In this document: positions 15,774 through 23,703 of the stretch, piece after piece
Layout: each line of letters begins with the position of its first letter
How positions within the stretch are numbered: position 1 is the stretch's first letter
Assembly (NCBI GenBank): GCA_900540395.1
Contig: UQFQ01000008.1
Coordinates: forward strand, 5,541 to 69,540
Length of the DNA: 64,000 nucleotides
Direction: 5' to 3'
DNA from: an uncultured Mollicutes bacterium
GTDB lineage: Bacteria > Bacillota_I > Bacilli_A > RFN20 > CAG-826
Position numbers and translations under genes: made by a program
The notes under the pieces: model-generated
The model's database searches: none
What the model was told of the DNA's origin: nothing
Seen by the model: the letters and a program-made list of their open reading frames with translations, nothing else

Positions 15774-17558
15774 ATGGCAAAAATACAAATTTTTATTGAA
15801 AATAAACCATATGTAGTGGAAGAAGGATTAACTATTCTTGAAGCTGCAAAAATTTGTGGTTATAACATTCCAAATCTTTGTACTTGGAAAAAAGGTGAAT
15901 GTTCAGTTGCAAGTTGTAGAGTCTGTCTTGTAAAAGTCGAAGGAGAAAGAAGACTTGTTCCAAGCTGTGCTTATCCAATTAGAGAAGGTATTAGAATTTC
16001 AATAGTTGATCCAAAAGCTGTTGTTGCAAGAAGAACTAGTGTTGAACTTTTACTTTCTAACCATTATTACAACTGTCAAGCTTGTAGAAAAAATGGTCAA
16101 TGTGAACTTTTGGAAGTTGCTAGAAGAGTTGGCGCAAGACCTGAACAATATGTCGGTCAAAAAACTAAATCAACTTATGATGAACTGGCCCCTTCGTTAA
16201 TTAGAGATACATCTAAATGTATTCTTTGCGGAAGATGTGTTGAAGCTTGTAAAAATACACAAGGTATTGGAATTTTAGGTTTTGAAAATAGAGGGTTTAA
16301 TACTATTGTTGGACCTAGTGAAAATAGAAGTTTCAATAATGTTCCATGTATTCAATGTGGACAATGTACACTTGTTTGTCCAACTGGCGCTTTAATGGAA
16401 CATAGTGAAATTGATAAATTAGATAAAGCGTTCCATGATGGCAAATATGTCATTGTACAAACTGCTCCAGCAGTTAGAGCTGCTATTGGTGAAGAGTTTG
16501 GTGAGCCTATCGGAACTAACTCAACCGGTAAAATGGTTGCAGCCCTCCATCGTTTAGGCTTTTATAGAGTATTTGATACTAACTTCGCTGCAGATCTTAC
16601 AATTACTGAAGAAGCTAGTGAATTTATTCAAAGAATTATTTCTCATAGACCAGGTCCTATGATTACATCATGTTCTCCAGGCCGGATTAATTATATTGAG
16701 TATTATTACCCTGAATTATTACCACATCTTTCAAGCTGTAAATCTCCACATGAAATGATGGGCGCAATTATTAAATCTTATTATGCTGAGAAACATAACA
16801 TTGATAGAAGCCAAATTTGTGTTGTTTCTATTATGCCATGTACTGCTAAGAAGTTTGAAAAGGAACGTCCAGCTAATAGCGTAGATGGAATTAAAGATGT
16901 TGATGTTGTTTTAACTACAAGAGAACTTGCTGAATTAATTAAGAGAGCCGGTATCTTATGGAAAAAACTTCCTGAAGAAGAATTTGATGATGATTTAATT
17001 GGTGAATATAGTGGTGCTGGAGCTATTTTTGGTGTTACTGGTGGTGTTATGGAAGCAGCAATTAGAACTGCATATCATATTCTTACAAACCAAGAACTTG
17101 AACCAATTGAATTTACTCCATGTAGAGGACTTGAAGGCATTAAAGAAGCTACACTTAAAATTAATGGTGTAACCTATAATTTTGCAATGTGCAGTGGTAT
17201 GAAAAATGCTAAAGTCTTACTTGAGCAAATCAAAAACGGCGAAAGCAAATATGACTTTATAGAAGTTATGGGCTGCCCAGGTGGATGTATTAATGGTGGT
17301 GGCCAACCATATGTTTTCCCATTATTCTTACCAAATGAAGAGGATAACATCCAAGAAACATACATTCAAAAGAGAGCCAGCGTTCTTTATGGTATCGATA
17401 AGGGCAAAAAAGTTAGAAGAAGCCATTTAAACCCTGATATTATTACTCTTTACAAGGAATATTTAGGTGAATATGGATCTCCAAAGGCACATAAGTTATT
17501 ACACACAACTTATAATGCAGAAAGAGAAAAATACCCAGATATAAATCCAGAAGAATAA
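15774..17558 (+). CDS. hydA: [FeFe] hydrogenase catalytic subunit
   Basis: A 594-residue group A hydrogenase. Order: [2Fe-2S] ferredoxin domain (Cys in CTWKKGECSVASCRVC, about 36-51), His/Cys [4Fe-4S] domain (HYYNCQACRKNGQCEL), two-cluster ferredoxin (CILCGRCVEACK, CIQCGQCTLVCP), then the H-cluster domain with L1 TSCSPG at 299-304, L2 MPCTAKKFE and L3 EVMGCPGGCINGGGQP. L1 reads CSPGR only under the standard code; the codon is CGG (16683-16685) where the family has Trp, so the true residue is probably Trp. It makes or uses H2 in the cytosol. Maturases HydEFG are not in the window. Confidence 0.95.
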   Translation: MAKIQIFIENKPYVVEEGLTILEAAKICGYNIPNLCTWKKGECSVASCRVCLVKVEGERRLVPSCAYPIREGIRISIVDPKAVVARRTSVELLLSNHYYNCQACRKNGQCELLEVARRVGARPEQYVGQKTKSTYDELAPSLIRDTSKCILCGRCVEACKNTQGIGILGFENRGFNTIVGPSENRSFNNVPCIQCGQCTLVCPTGALMEHSEIDKLDKAFHDGKYVIVQTAPAVRAAIGEEFGEPIGTNSTGKMVAALHRLGFYRVFDTNFAADLTITEEASEFIQRIISHRPGPMITSCSPGRINYIEYYYPELLPHLSSCKSPHEMMGAIIKSYYAEKHNIDRSQICVVSIMPCTAKKFEKERPANSVDGIKDVDVVLTTRELAELIKRAGILWKKLPEEEFDDDLIGEYSGAGAIFGVTGGVMEAAIRTAYHILTNQELEPIEFTPCRGLEGIKEATLKINGVTYNFAMCSGMKNAKVLLEQIKNGESKYDFIEVMGCPGGCINGGGQPYVFPLFLPNEEDNIQETYIQKRASVLYGIDKGKKVRRSHLNPDIITLYKEYLGEYGSPKAHKLLHTTYNAEREKYPDINPEE

Positions 17559-17578
17559 AATTTAAACTTTTAAAATTT

Positions 17579-17606
17579 GAGTCGCTCTTATGTAGCGACT
17601 CTTTTT
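17579..17606 (+). terminator. Terminator of hydrogenase operon
   Basis: GAGTCGCT (17579-17586), seven-base loop, AGCGACTC (17594-17601), then TTTTT. Confidence 0.88.
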
Positions 17607-17916
17607 CTATCCGTGAAAAATAGTAAAGATAGATAAAAACTAAAATAAACTAAGTTAAAGAGCGTAGAGTAAAAACGCGATATTTATCGTTAAAATTAAT
17701 AGTTTATTTACAAAGCAATTTATATATTTATCCGTGAAAAAGTGAAAATAATTTTTCTCCTATTAAACTAAAAAGCAATGGCACATTTTCTAGTGATATA
17801 ACGTTAGGCAAAAAAACGTTCCCCAATTTTAAATTTCATTATAGATAAGTCTATAATAGTGACATTTTAAATGAATAACTACATGATAGAGCACTAAAAT
17901 AGCGAAAAAATCGTTC
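17607..17916. other. Gene-free stretch with a 13-base direct repeat
   Basis: No open frame here looks coding on either strand. TATCCGTGAAAAA occurs twice (17608-17620 and 17729-17741), 121 bases apart. ATTATAGA-TAAG-TCTATAAT (17838-17857) is an AT-rich inverted repeat without a T run. A small RNA cannot be excluded. Confidence 0.4.
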
Positions 17917-17945
17917 TTGAGAAGTTTCTTGACCTTTGATATTAT
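17917..17945 (+). promoter_or_regulatory. tRNA-Ser promoter
   Basis: TTGAGA (17917-17922), 17 bases, TATTAT (17940-17945), with the tRNA starting eleven bases later. Confidence 0.6.
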
Positions 17946-17955
17946 TATAAGGCAC

Positions 17956-18046
17956 GGAGAAGTACCCAAGCGGCTGAAGGGGACGGTTTGCTAAACCGTT
18001 AGTAGGGGTAACCCTAGCGTGAGTTCAAATCTCATCTTCTCCGCCA
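17956..18046 (+). tRNA. tRNA-Ser (anticodon GCT)
   Basis: Acceptor stem GGAGAAG (17956-17962) pairs with CTTCTCC (18036-18042), followed by G and an encoded CCA (18044-18046). The anticodon arm is ACGGT-TTGCTAA-ACCGT with GCT at 17990-17992, which reads AGC/AGT serine codons. The long variable arm (AGGGGTAACCCT region) is typical of tRNA-Ser, and the T loop GTTCAAATC is present. Confidence 0.95.
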
Positions 18047-18058
18047 CTATTTAAAAAT

Positions 18059-18081
18059 AAGCGATGGTTATCGCTTTTTTT
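18059..18081 (+). terminator. Terminator after tRNA-Ser
   Basis: AAGCGAT (18059-18065), GGTT, ATCGCTT (18070-18076), then T to 18081. Confidence 0.85.
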
Positions 18082-18146
18082 AATGGTTTTTAATCTTAGA
18101 TTTCTCTTGTTTTTAATAATAAGAATGAAATTTAATAAAAATTATA

Positions 18147-18152
18147 TATAAT
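18147..18152 (+). promoter_or_regulatory. -10 box eight bases before ATG (leaderless)
   Basis: TATAAT (18147-18152) stands eight bases before ATG 18161; a weak -35 (ATGAAA, 18125-18130) is 16 bases upstream. There is no ribosome site. Confidence 0.5.
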
Positions 18153-18160
18153 AAATACAT

Positions 18161-19090
18161 ATGCCGAGTCTGATTACACATTATGAATTCTCTAAGCAGA
18201 ATTTCCCAAAACATAAAAAAATATTTTATCTAGGTTCACAAGGGCCTGATCCATTCTTCTATTATGGATATACATCGCCATTAAGATCAAACATAAGAGA
18301 AGTGAGAGAGTTTGGTACTTATCTTCATGAAATTGATCCGTTTATTACTTTTTCTTTTTTATTTGATTATGCAAAAAAAGAAGAAGATAAAGAAAACGAA
18401 GAAATCTTGATTGCTTTTATTAAAGGATTAATGTCTCATTATGTTTTAGATAGAACCTGTCATCCTTACATTTTCTATAAAACGGGTTTTCCATTAAAAG
18501 GCACTATTTTTTCTATTTACCATTCATTGTTAGAAACAGATATTGATGTTTTGATGGAAGAAAACTTCAACGATAAACCTAGTTTTAAAGAAATGTTAAA
18601 AGTAGATAAGAAAGATTTAAAACTTGTTTCCAAAATGATGAAAGCATTGGCAGATTATTTAAACAAAGATAGAGTAGATGAAAAAAGTTACTATCGTTCA
18701 GTCAAAACAATGTTAACTGTAAATAGATGCATTAATTCAAAGATATTTGGATTTAGAAAATTTATTTTTTCTCACTTAATGAAAAATAGTGTTATAAACG
18801 CTATGTCTCATCCAAAACTCAAAAATCTTGATAAGAATATCGATTACTTGAATTTAAATGAAAATGAATGGTTCAATGTTGTAACTAATGAATCAATGGG
18901 GAAAGATACATTCTTTGATTTGATAGATAAAGCTTATATAGATTTAGCACACGTTTTACAAACAATTGATGATATTTATTATAATGATTTAGATTATGAG
19001 CCAATTAATGAGTTTATCGGCCAAATAAATCACGACGGTATAAAAATTGGTCAGAAAATGAAATATTTCTCCTTATTATTTAAAAATTAA
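18161..19090 (+). CDS. Zinc-dependent phospholipase C family protein
   Basis: A 309-residue protein of the Zn_dep_PLPC family. Probable metal ligands are His7 in MPSLITHYEF, the GSQGPDPFFYY motif (about 26-36), the His in TYLHEIDPF, and MSHYVLDRTCHPY with YHSLLETDIDVLM further on. There is no signal peptide, so it is probably cytosolic, as for many bacterial members of unknown substrate. Phospholipase activity is a family label and not shown here. It is a single-gene unit between tRNA-Ser and a decayed AraC gene, starting close to a -10 box without Shine-Dalgarno. Confidence 0.85.
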   Translation: MPSLITHYEFSKQNFPKHKKIFYLGSQGPDPFFYYGYTSPLRSNIREVREFGTYLHEIDPFITFSFLFDYAKKEEDKENEEILIAFIKGLMSHYVLDRTCHPYIFYKTGFPLKGTIFSIYHSLLETDIDVLMEENFNDKPSFKEMLKVDKKDLKLVSKMMKALADYLNKDRVDEKSYYRSVKTMLTVNRCINSKIFGFRKFIFSHLMKNSVINAMSHPKLKNLDKNIDYLNLNENEWFNVVTNESMGKDTFFDLIDKAYIDLAHVLQTIDDIYYNDLDYEPINEFIGQINHDGIKIGQKMKYFSLLFKN

Positions 19091-19094
19091 GAGT

Positions 19095-19121
19095 AGAGGT
19101 TCTTAAAGTGAGCCTCTTTTT
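19095..19121 (+). terminator. Terminator after the phospholipase-like gene
   Basis: AGAGGTTC (19095-19102), loop, GAGCCTCT (19110-19117, one G-T pair), then T. Confidence 0.75.
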
Positions 19122-19463
19122 ATTTTACTTCTATATTCTTTTGGAGAAATGTTTTCAAACTCTATAAAAGTTTTAGTGAAGTGAGGTTGTGATGAAAATC
19201 CTAAATAATTGCTAATAAAAGAAATTGTTTTTGTTTCATCTTCTAGTAGAAGTTTACTAATTTCAACCTTCTTTTTAAGAATAAAATTATTTAAAGTTAT
19301 TCCGTTTTCTTTTTTGAACATTTTGCATAAGTAAGTTTTTGAAATGAAAAAAATGATTTGCAATTTCATCAAGAGAAATACGGCTAGAAATGTTTTGGAG
19401 AATATAGTTTGTAACTTTATTAGCTAAAGGAGAGTTGTTATTGATTAAGCGAACATTAAAAAA
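19103..19463 (-). pseudogene. Decayed AraC-family regulator (5' truncated, frameshifted)
   Basis: The intact part, 19103-19372, encodes an AraC helix-turn-helix C-terminus (..SKTYLCKMFKKENG, TISFISNYLGFSSQPHF, SPKEYRSKI). Upstream on the minus strand the homology continues in another frame as FFNVRLINNNSPLANK and SRISLDEIANHFF, which is the expected first helix of the AraC domain. The two frames meet at a run of seven T (minus strand); with six T they would join as DEIANHFFISKTYLC. Nothing upstream of about 19463 matches an effector domain, and a terminator hairpin lies there, so the 5' part and promoter are gone. Confidence 0.8.
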
Positions 19464-19503
19464 CCTGCAATAAGACTAAATAATGAAGATTTGCAGGTTT
19501 TTT
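19458..19503 (-). terminator. Terminator of the MFS gene
   Basis: AAAAAACCTGCAA (19458-19470) and TTGCAGGTTTTTT (19491-19503) are perfect 13-base complements with a 20-base loop. On the minus strand it ends in six T directly after the MFS stop at 19523, and its left arm abuts the AraC remnant. Confidence 0.75.
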
Positions 19504-19522
19504 GTTTAAAAATAAATATTTT

Positions 19523-20935
19523 TTAGTTTGCTTGTGTTTCTTCTTCGGCAAATGTTGCTTCAGTAATATTTAAGTCTTTATCTATTTTTGCGTTTTCTTC
19601 ATCGATGAAATGTCTACTCTTATGATTTGCAATAACAGCAAAAATGAAAACGATTCCACCAACGAATACAAGAACAGCGAGAGGAATAATTCCTAAGTTA
19701 GATGAATTTGTAGCTTGAGAAATAACACCAAATAAGAGTGTTCCTATAAAGCTTGCTCCTTTTCCAAATGCATCAAATAAGGAGAAAAGTTCTCCTGATT
19801 TATTCTTAGGAATGATTTGAGTAAAGTAGCTTCTTGATAATGATTGGATACCGCCTTGGAACATACCAACAGCAATAGCAAGAACCCAGAACATCCAAGT
19901 ATCATTGATAAATATTGCAAAAATTGTAATGAAAAGATAACCAAGGATACAGACAAAGATCATTTTTTCATTTCCAAAGCGTTTAGCTAAATAGGATATT
20001 CCAATAGCACAAGGACATGCAATGACTTGAACAGCGACTAAAGCAATAAGAGAGTCAATTTGTCCAACGCCAAAACCTCCAGCGACTTTAATTGCGAGTT
20101 CAATAATTGAATAAACGCCATCAATATATAAGAAGAAAGCTATTAAGAAAAGAATGATGCCAGCGTGCTTTTTTGCATATTTAAATATTTCCCAAATTCT
20201 TTTATAAGAGTCGCCAATTGATTTAAATGTTGCTTTAGCTTTTCCACCATCAATTTTCTCTCTTTCAACAAAGTAGTTTTGTTTATAAGTTTTAAATAGA
20301 GGGATTGTGAAAGCAAGCCACCATAAAGCGTTTATTACGAAACAAATAAGATAGCCCCATGGACAAGCAAGAGAAGCATCCATTCCAGTGAGCAATTGTC
20401 CATTTGCATCATAAGCCTCATATCCTGTAAAGCCAAAAGCACAAATTGCAATTCCAATTAAAAATGGAACAAGACTGCCGATATAACCAAAAGCATAACC
20501 ATAAGCTGAGACTTTATCGGTTCTTTCCATGCTAGTTGTATCGACAAGCATAGAGTCGTAAATCATTAATGCACCATTGTAACAGACTTTACAAATAACG
20601 AATAAAACTAACCATCCAATGTAATTCATCGGAATTCCTAGGAGAATGCATCCAAATACTCCAAGAAGCGTGAAAATTAAAAACATTGGTTTCTTAAAAC
20701 CTTTATAATCGCTTAAAGTGCCAACAAGTGGCCCAATTAATACAGCGATTAAAGTAACAATACTTGCAGCATAAGACCAGAAAGCGTCTGAATCTACTGA
20801 TGAAATATTGGCAAGGTTTGTAAGGTTAGTAAAAAAGAGAGCAAAAAGAGATACAGATACCATTGTAAAGGCGCTATTTCCAACGTCATAAAGGATCCAA
20901 CAGAGCTCTTTTTTGGTTAATTTTTTCTTTTTCAT
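19523..20935 (-). CDS. MFS transporter, UMF1/Atg22-like
   Basis: A 470-residue transporter with about twelve TM segments. The start KKELCWILYDVGNSAFTMV matches the WxLYDxGNSAF signature of the UMF1 (Atg22-like) MFS family. GTLSDYKGFKKPMF is the MFS loop 2-3 motif, and SRSYFTQIIPKNKSGELFSLF (about 366-386, partly quoted) is the family's second conserved loop. The substrate is unknown; amino-acid efflux is proposed for eukaryotic relatives. The C-terminal tail is acidic and soluble. Ribosome site AAGGAAGG. It is divergent from the lipoprotein cluster at 21357. Confidence 0.88.
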   Translation of the reverse strand: MKKKKLTKKELCWILYDVGNSAFTMVSVSLFALFFTNLTNLANISSVDSDAFWSYAASIVTLIAVLIGPLVGTLSDYKGFKKPMFLIFTLLGVFGCILLGIPMNYIGWLVLFVICKVCYNGALMIYDSMLVDTTSMERTDKVSAYGYAFGYIGSLVPFLIGIAICAFGFTGYEAYDANGQLLTGMDASLACPWGYLICFVINALWWLAFTIPLFKTYKQNYFVEREKIDGGKAKATFKSIGDSYKRIWEIFKYAKKHAGIILFLIAFFLYIDGVYSIIELAIKVAGGFGVGQIDSLIALVAVQVIACPCAIGISYLAKRFGNEKMIFVCILGYLFITIFAIFINDTWMFWVLAIAVGMFQGGIQSLSRSYFTQIIPKNKSGELFSLFDAFGKGASFIGTLLFGVISQATNSSNLGIIPLAVLVFVGGIVFIFAVIANHKSRHFIDEENAKIDKDLNITEATFAEEETQAN

Positions 20936-21356
20936 GTTGTTGACCTTCCTTAATCAATTAATAAAATTCTAAATTTTGAAAAATTCATAATCAATAATTA
21001 GATTTATTTGTTAATCAATATTTACATTTTATTTACAATTGTGAAAGCGTCTAAACAGTTTACACGGAGTGAAAAAGTTATAAATAGAATTAATAAGTTC
21101 TCTAAACTATATTAAGAAAATTAATCTATAAATAAGTGACACTTTTGAAATCTTTCTTCATTTTTAAATAATGTTTAATTTGCTGATAAATATCGCAAAA
21201 ATTTCACTTTTTAACCAAATTTAATATCTTTTATACATAGGATATTAATTTTGTATTAAGACGCTTGATGTTTTTCAATCCATAAATATAAGTTAGTGCA
21301 AAAATATCTTGGTCGGAATTATTTGTAAGTAAAATTACGACACTGAAGGAGAAAAT
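20936..21356. promoter_or_regulatory. 421-base divergent regulatory gap
   Basis: No coding frame is visible. TTTACA at 21021-21026 and 21032-21037 (11 bases apart) resembles the boxes before pstS. TGAAAGCGTCTAAA (21042-21055) is a partial cre-like match. The segment must hold promoters for the MFS gene (left) and the lipoprotein genes (right), but I cannot fix a -35/-10 pair with confidence. GAAGGAGA precedes ATG 21357. Confidence 0.45.
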
Positions 21357-23621
21357 ATGAAACAAACAAAATTATTACTCATTAGTGTTTTTGCTTTAGG
21401 CGGATTGCTTTCAGCTACCTCTTGTGGCGAAGAAGTAACGCCAACACTTTATAATGTAGAAACTAGTGCGGGAGCGGGCACAACAATTACTTTAAGTGGG
21501 GATAAAACCAGTTTTGAACCAGGTGAAATGGTTACGTTTACAGTTGCTTTAACATCAACTGATGGCTCACAAGAATTAAAAACAGTAATGTTTGGTGACA
21601 CTTCATTAGCAATTGAAAGCGATGGAACGTACGAGATTGCTATGCCAAATGAAGATGTAACAATCACTACAACTGCAGGACCAGTCGAAGTCACAGATTA
21701 CGCTGTAACTTTTAACGAAGGTGATGGTTCAACAATATCTTTAACTACTGGCGATGGTGCTACAAGATTTGGTCCTGGAGCAGAAGTTTCTTTTACGGTT
21801 GCTCTTGATGATGAAAGGATAACAACATTAGATTCTGTAACTGTTGATGGTAAAGTAGTTGAAGCTATCGATGGAACATATACATTTACAATGCCAACTA
21901 AAGATGTTGAAATTGCAACAACAACTACAATCTTGGGCGATGGAAGTTTGCTAAATATTAGTGATGTTGCGTTCGAAGTTAAATCTATTGAAGACATACA
22001 AACTTTATTAACTCAATCAGCCGAAAAAGAAGTTGATTATATTAATGGTGGTCGTGTAGTTGAAGATGGAGTTTCAAGTTACGATCAATCTTATGATTAT
22101 ACATATGCAATAGGGAGCGATAATAAACTTTCTTATGAAGGTACAATGACATCTTATGATTCTGCTGCTTTAAGTAGTTATGTTTATCATGAAGTCGGAC
22201 TATATGATGCTACACACTATTATGAATTTACCTATAATAGCGCTAGTGGTGCAAGTGTGAATGCAATGAGTGTTGTCGGCGATGATGCAACTTATTCATC
22301 AGGAACCATTAAGGAAAGTGAAGCTAAACAAAATGTTTCGATGGCTGGGTTTTCAGAAACAGCTGCTTCATATATGGAAAACATTGATACAATTGAAGAG
22401 CAATCAACTAGTGATGACAATAAATACTTAACTATTGTTACCAGCGGCGAAAAAGTTAGCTATGCTGAATATACAAAATATGACTTATCTTTAGTTTTTG
22501 ATGGCGATGGACTGATTAGACAAGCGGAATTAAAAACTAACGTATATGATATTGATGATTATGACAAAACTACGGAAAGCTTAGTTGAAGGCGCAACGCC
22601 AACTGGTAGTGGATCATCAAGCTTAACTACCGAAAGAGGCTATAAAAAAGCTCTAGATTCTAAATATGATGTCAGAGATTATGTAGTAAATGATTATACA
22701 GTTATTACCGGTGAGAGTTTTGAAGGTGAAAGCACAACTTTTATAGGTGGTGGTGAAGTTAATAATGGTTCAATTTTATCATTTACTTATCGTAGTAGTG
22801 AATTAAAACCAATGAAGTTGAATCCTCGCCCTGTACAAATTGTTTCTGATGTTGAAGAAATAGCTACCCTGAGCGGTTCATCTATTTCTGTTAAAAAAGA
22901 GGGTGAATTTACAGTTGTTTTTGACAACGGATTAGGTGATTTAAAAGAATTAACTTTTACTTCTGTAAGACCAAAAGCAAGAAGAATTTCCGCAACAATG
23001 TCTTCAACAACAATTTTTGTTGGTGGTAATGCAACAGTTTCAGCCGAAATTACACCTGAACAAGCTTTACAAGACTATACAGTTTCCTTAAAAGAAGGCT
23101 CTGAATGTACAGTTGATATTACAGAAAATGAAGATGGAACATTTAATGTATTTGGTAAAACTGCAGGAAATGGAACTTTAATTGTTACATCAGCAGAAGA
23201 TTCTTCAATATATGAAGAAGTTGAATTTAGTGTAGTAACCCCACCAGCATATGAGGATTTATATCAATTTATAACTCAAAATACAGTAAAGGGACAAATT
23301 CATTATTCGTATGAAGATTTATATGTATATGTCAATTTCAATGACGATGGTACAGGTGAATTTAGAGTAGATGATGACTATTATGGTATTACTTACGGCG
23401 AGGTAGTCACCTTTACTTATACACTAGATAAGGATACACTTGAATTCTCTATAGCATTAACCGATGCTTCAGCAGACTCAAATTCATATACACTTTACTC
23501 CGTTAGTGCAATAAGCAATTCTTCACTAGAAATAACTATTGATCGTTATGGAAAACCAGAAGACCCATGTGTTGCAACTTCAATAGGTGAGAAAGTTGAT
23601 TTAGAAACATATAGAGAGTAA
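21357..23621 (+). CDS. Surface lipoprotein with two InlB-like repeats and Ig-like domains
   Basis: A 754-residue lipoprotein: signal peptide and lipobox SATSC (lipidated Cys about 23). Two tandem repeats of about 75 residues follow (about 32-110 and 118-195). Each runs from a T-x-S/T-L start through F-x-PG-x-x-V-x-FTVAL to a closing TMP/AMPxxDVxIxTT motif, as in divergent InlB B-repeats. A Tyr/Ser-rich central domain (about 215-480), BIG2-like strands (about 520-640) and a C-terminal beta-rich domain (about 645-754) follow. It is the first of four related genes in a row. It ends at its own terminator (23650), so the next three may be transcribed partly separately. No enzyme motif seen. Confidence 0.75.
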   Translation: MKQTKLLLISVFALGGLLSATSCGEEVTPTLYNVETSAGAGTTITLSGDKTSFEPGEMVTFTVALTSTDGSQELKTVMFGDTSLAIESDGTYEIAMPNEDVTITTTAGPVEVTDYAVTFNEGDGSTISLTTGDGATRFGPGAEVSFTVALDDERITTLDSVTVDGKVVEAIDGTYTFTMPTKDVEIATTTTILGDGSLLNISDVAFEVKSIEDIQTLLTQSAEKEVDYINGGRVVEDGVSSYDQSYDYTYAIGSDNKLSYEGTMTSYDSAALSSYVYHEVGLYDATHYYEFTYNSASGASVNAMSVVGDDATYSSGTIKESEAKQNVSMAGFSETAASYMENIDTIEEQSTSDDNKYLTIVTSGEKVSYAEYTKYDLSLVFDGDGLIRQAELKTNVYDIDDYDKTTESLVEGATPTGSGSSSLTTERGYKKALDSKYDVRDYVVNDYTVITGESFEGESTTFIGGGEVNNGSILSFTYRSSELKPMKLNPRPVQIVSDVEEIATLSGSSISVKKEGEFTVVFDNGLGDLKELTFTSVRPKARRISATMSSTTIFVGGNATVSAEITPEQALQDYTVSLKEGSECTVDITENEDGTFNVFGKTAGNGTLIVTSAEDSSIYEEVEFSVVTPPAYEDLYQFITQNTVKGQIHYSYEDLYVYVNFNDDGTGEFRVDDDYYGITYGEVVTFTYTLDKDTLEFSIALTDASADSNSYTLYSVSAISNSSLEITIDRYGKPEDPCVATSIGEKVDLETYRE

Positions 23622-23649
23622 AGTAAACATATACAAACTTATAAAACAC

Positions 23650-23687
23650 GCAATAAGTCTCAATTTTTGAGACTTATTGCTTTATTT
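23650..23687 (+). terminator. Terminator between first and second lipoprotein genes
   Basis: GCAATAAGTCTCA (23650-23662), loop ATTTT, TGAGACTTATTGC (23668-23680), then TTTATTT. Confidence 0.85.
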
Positions 23688-23703
23688 AGACAAAGGAGAT
23701 TTT

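Noticed and set aside
17608..17741. CRISPR array
   Set aside because: The 13-base TATCCGTGAAAAA repeat occurs only twice, 121 bases apart, with no further copies and no cas genes in the window.
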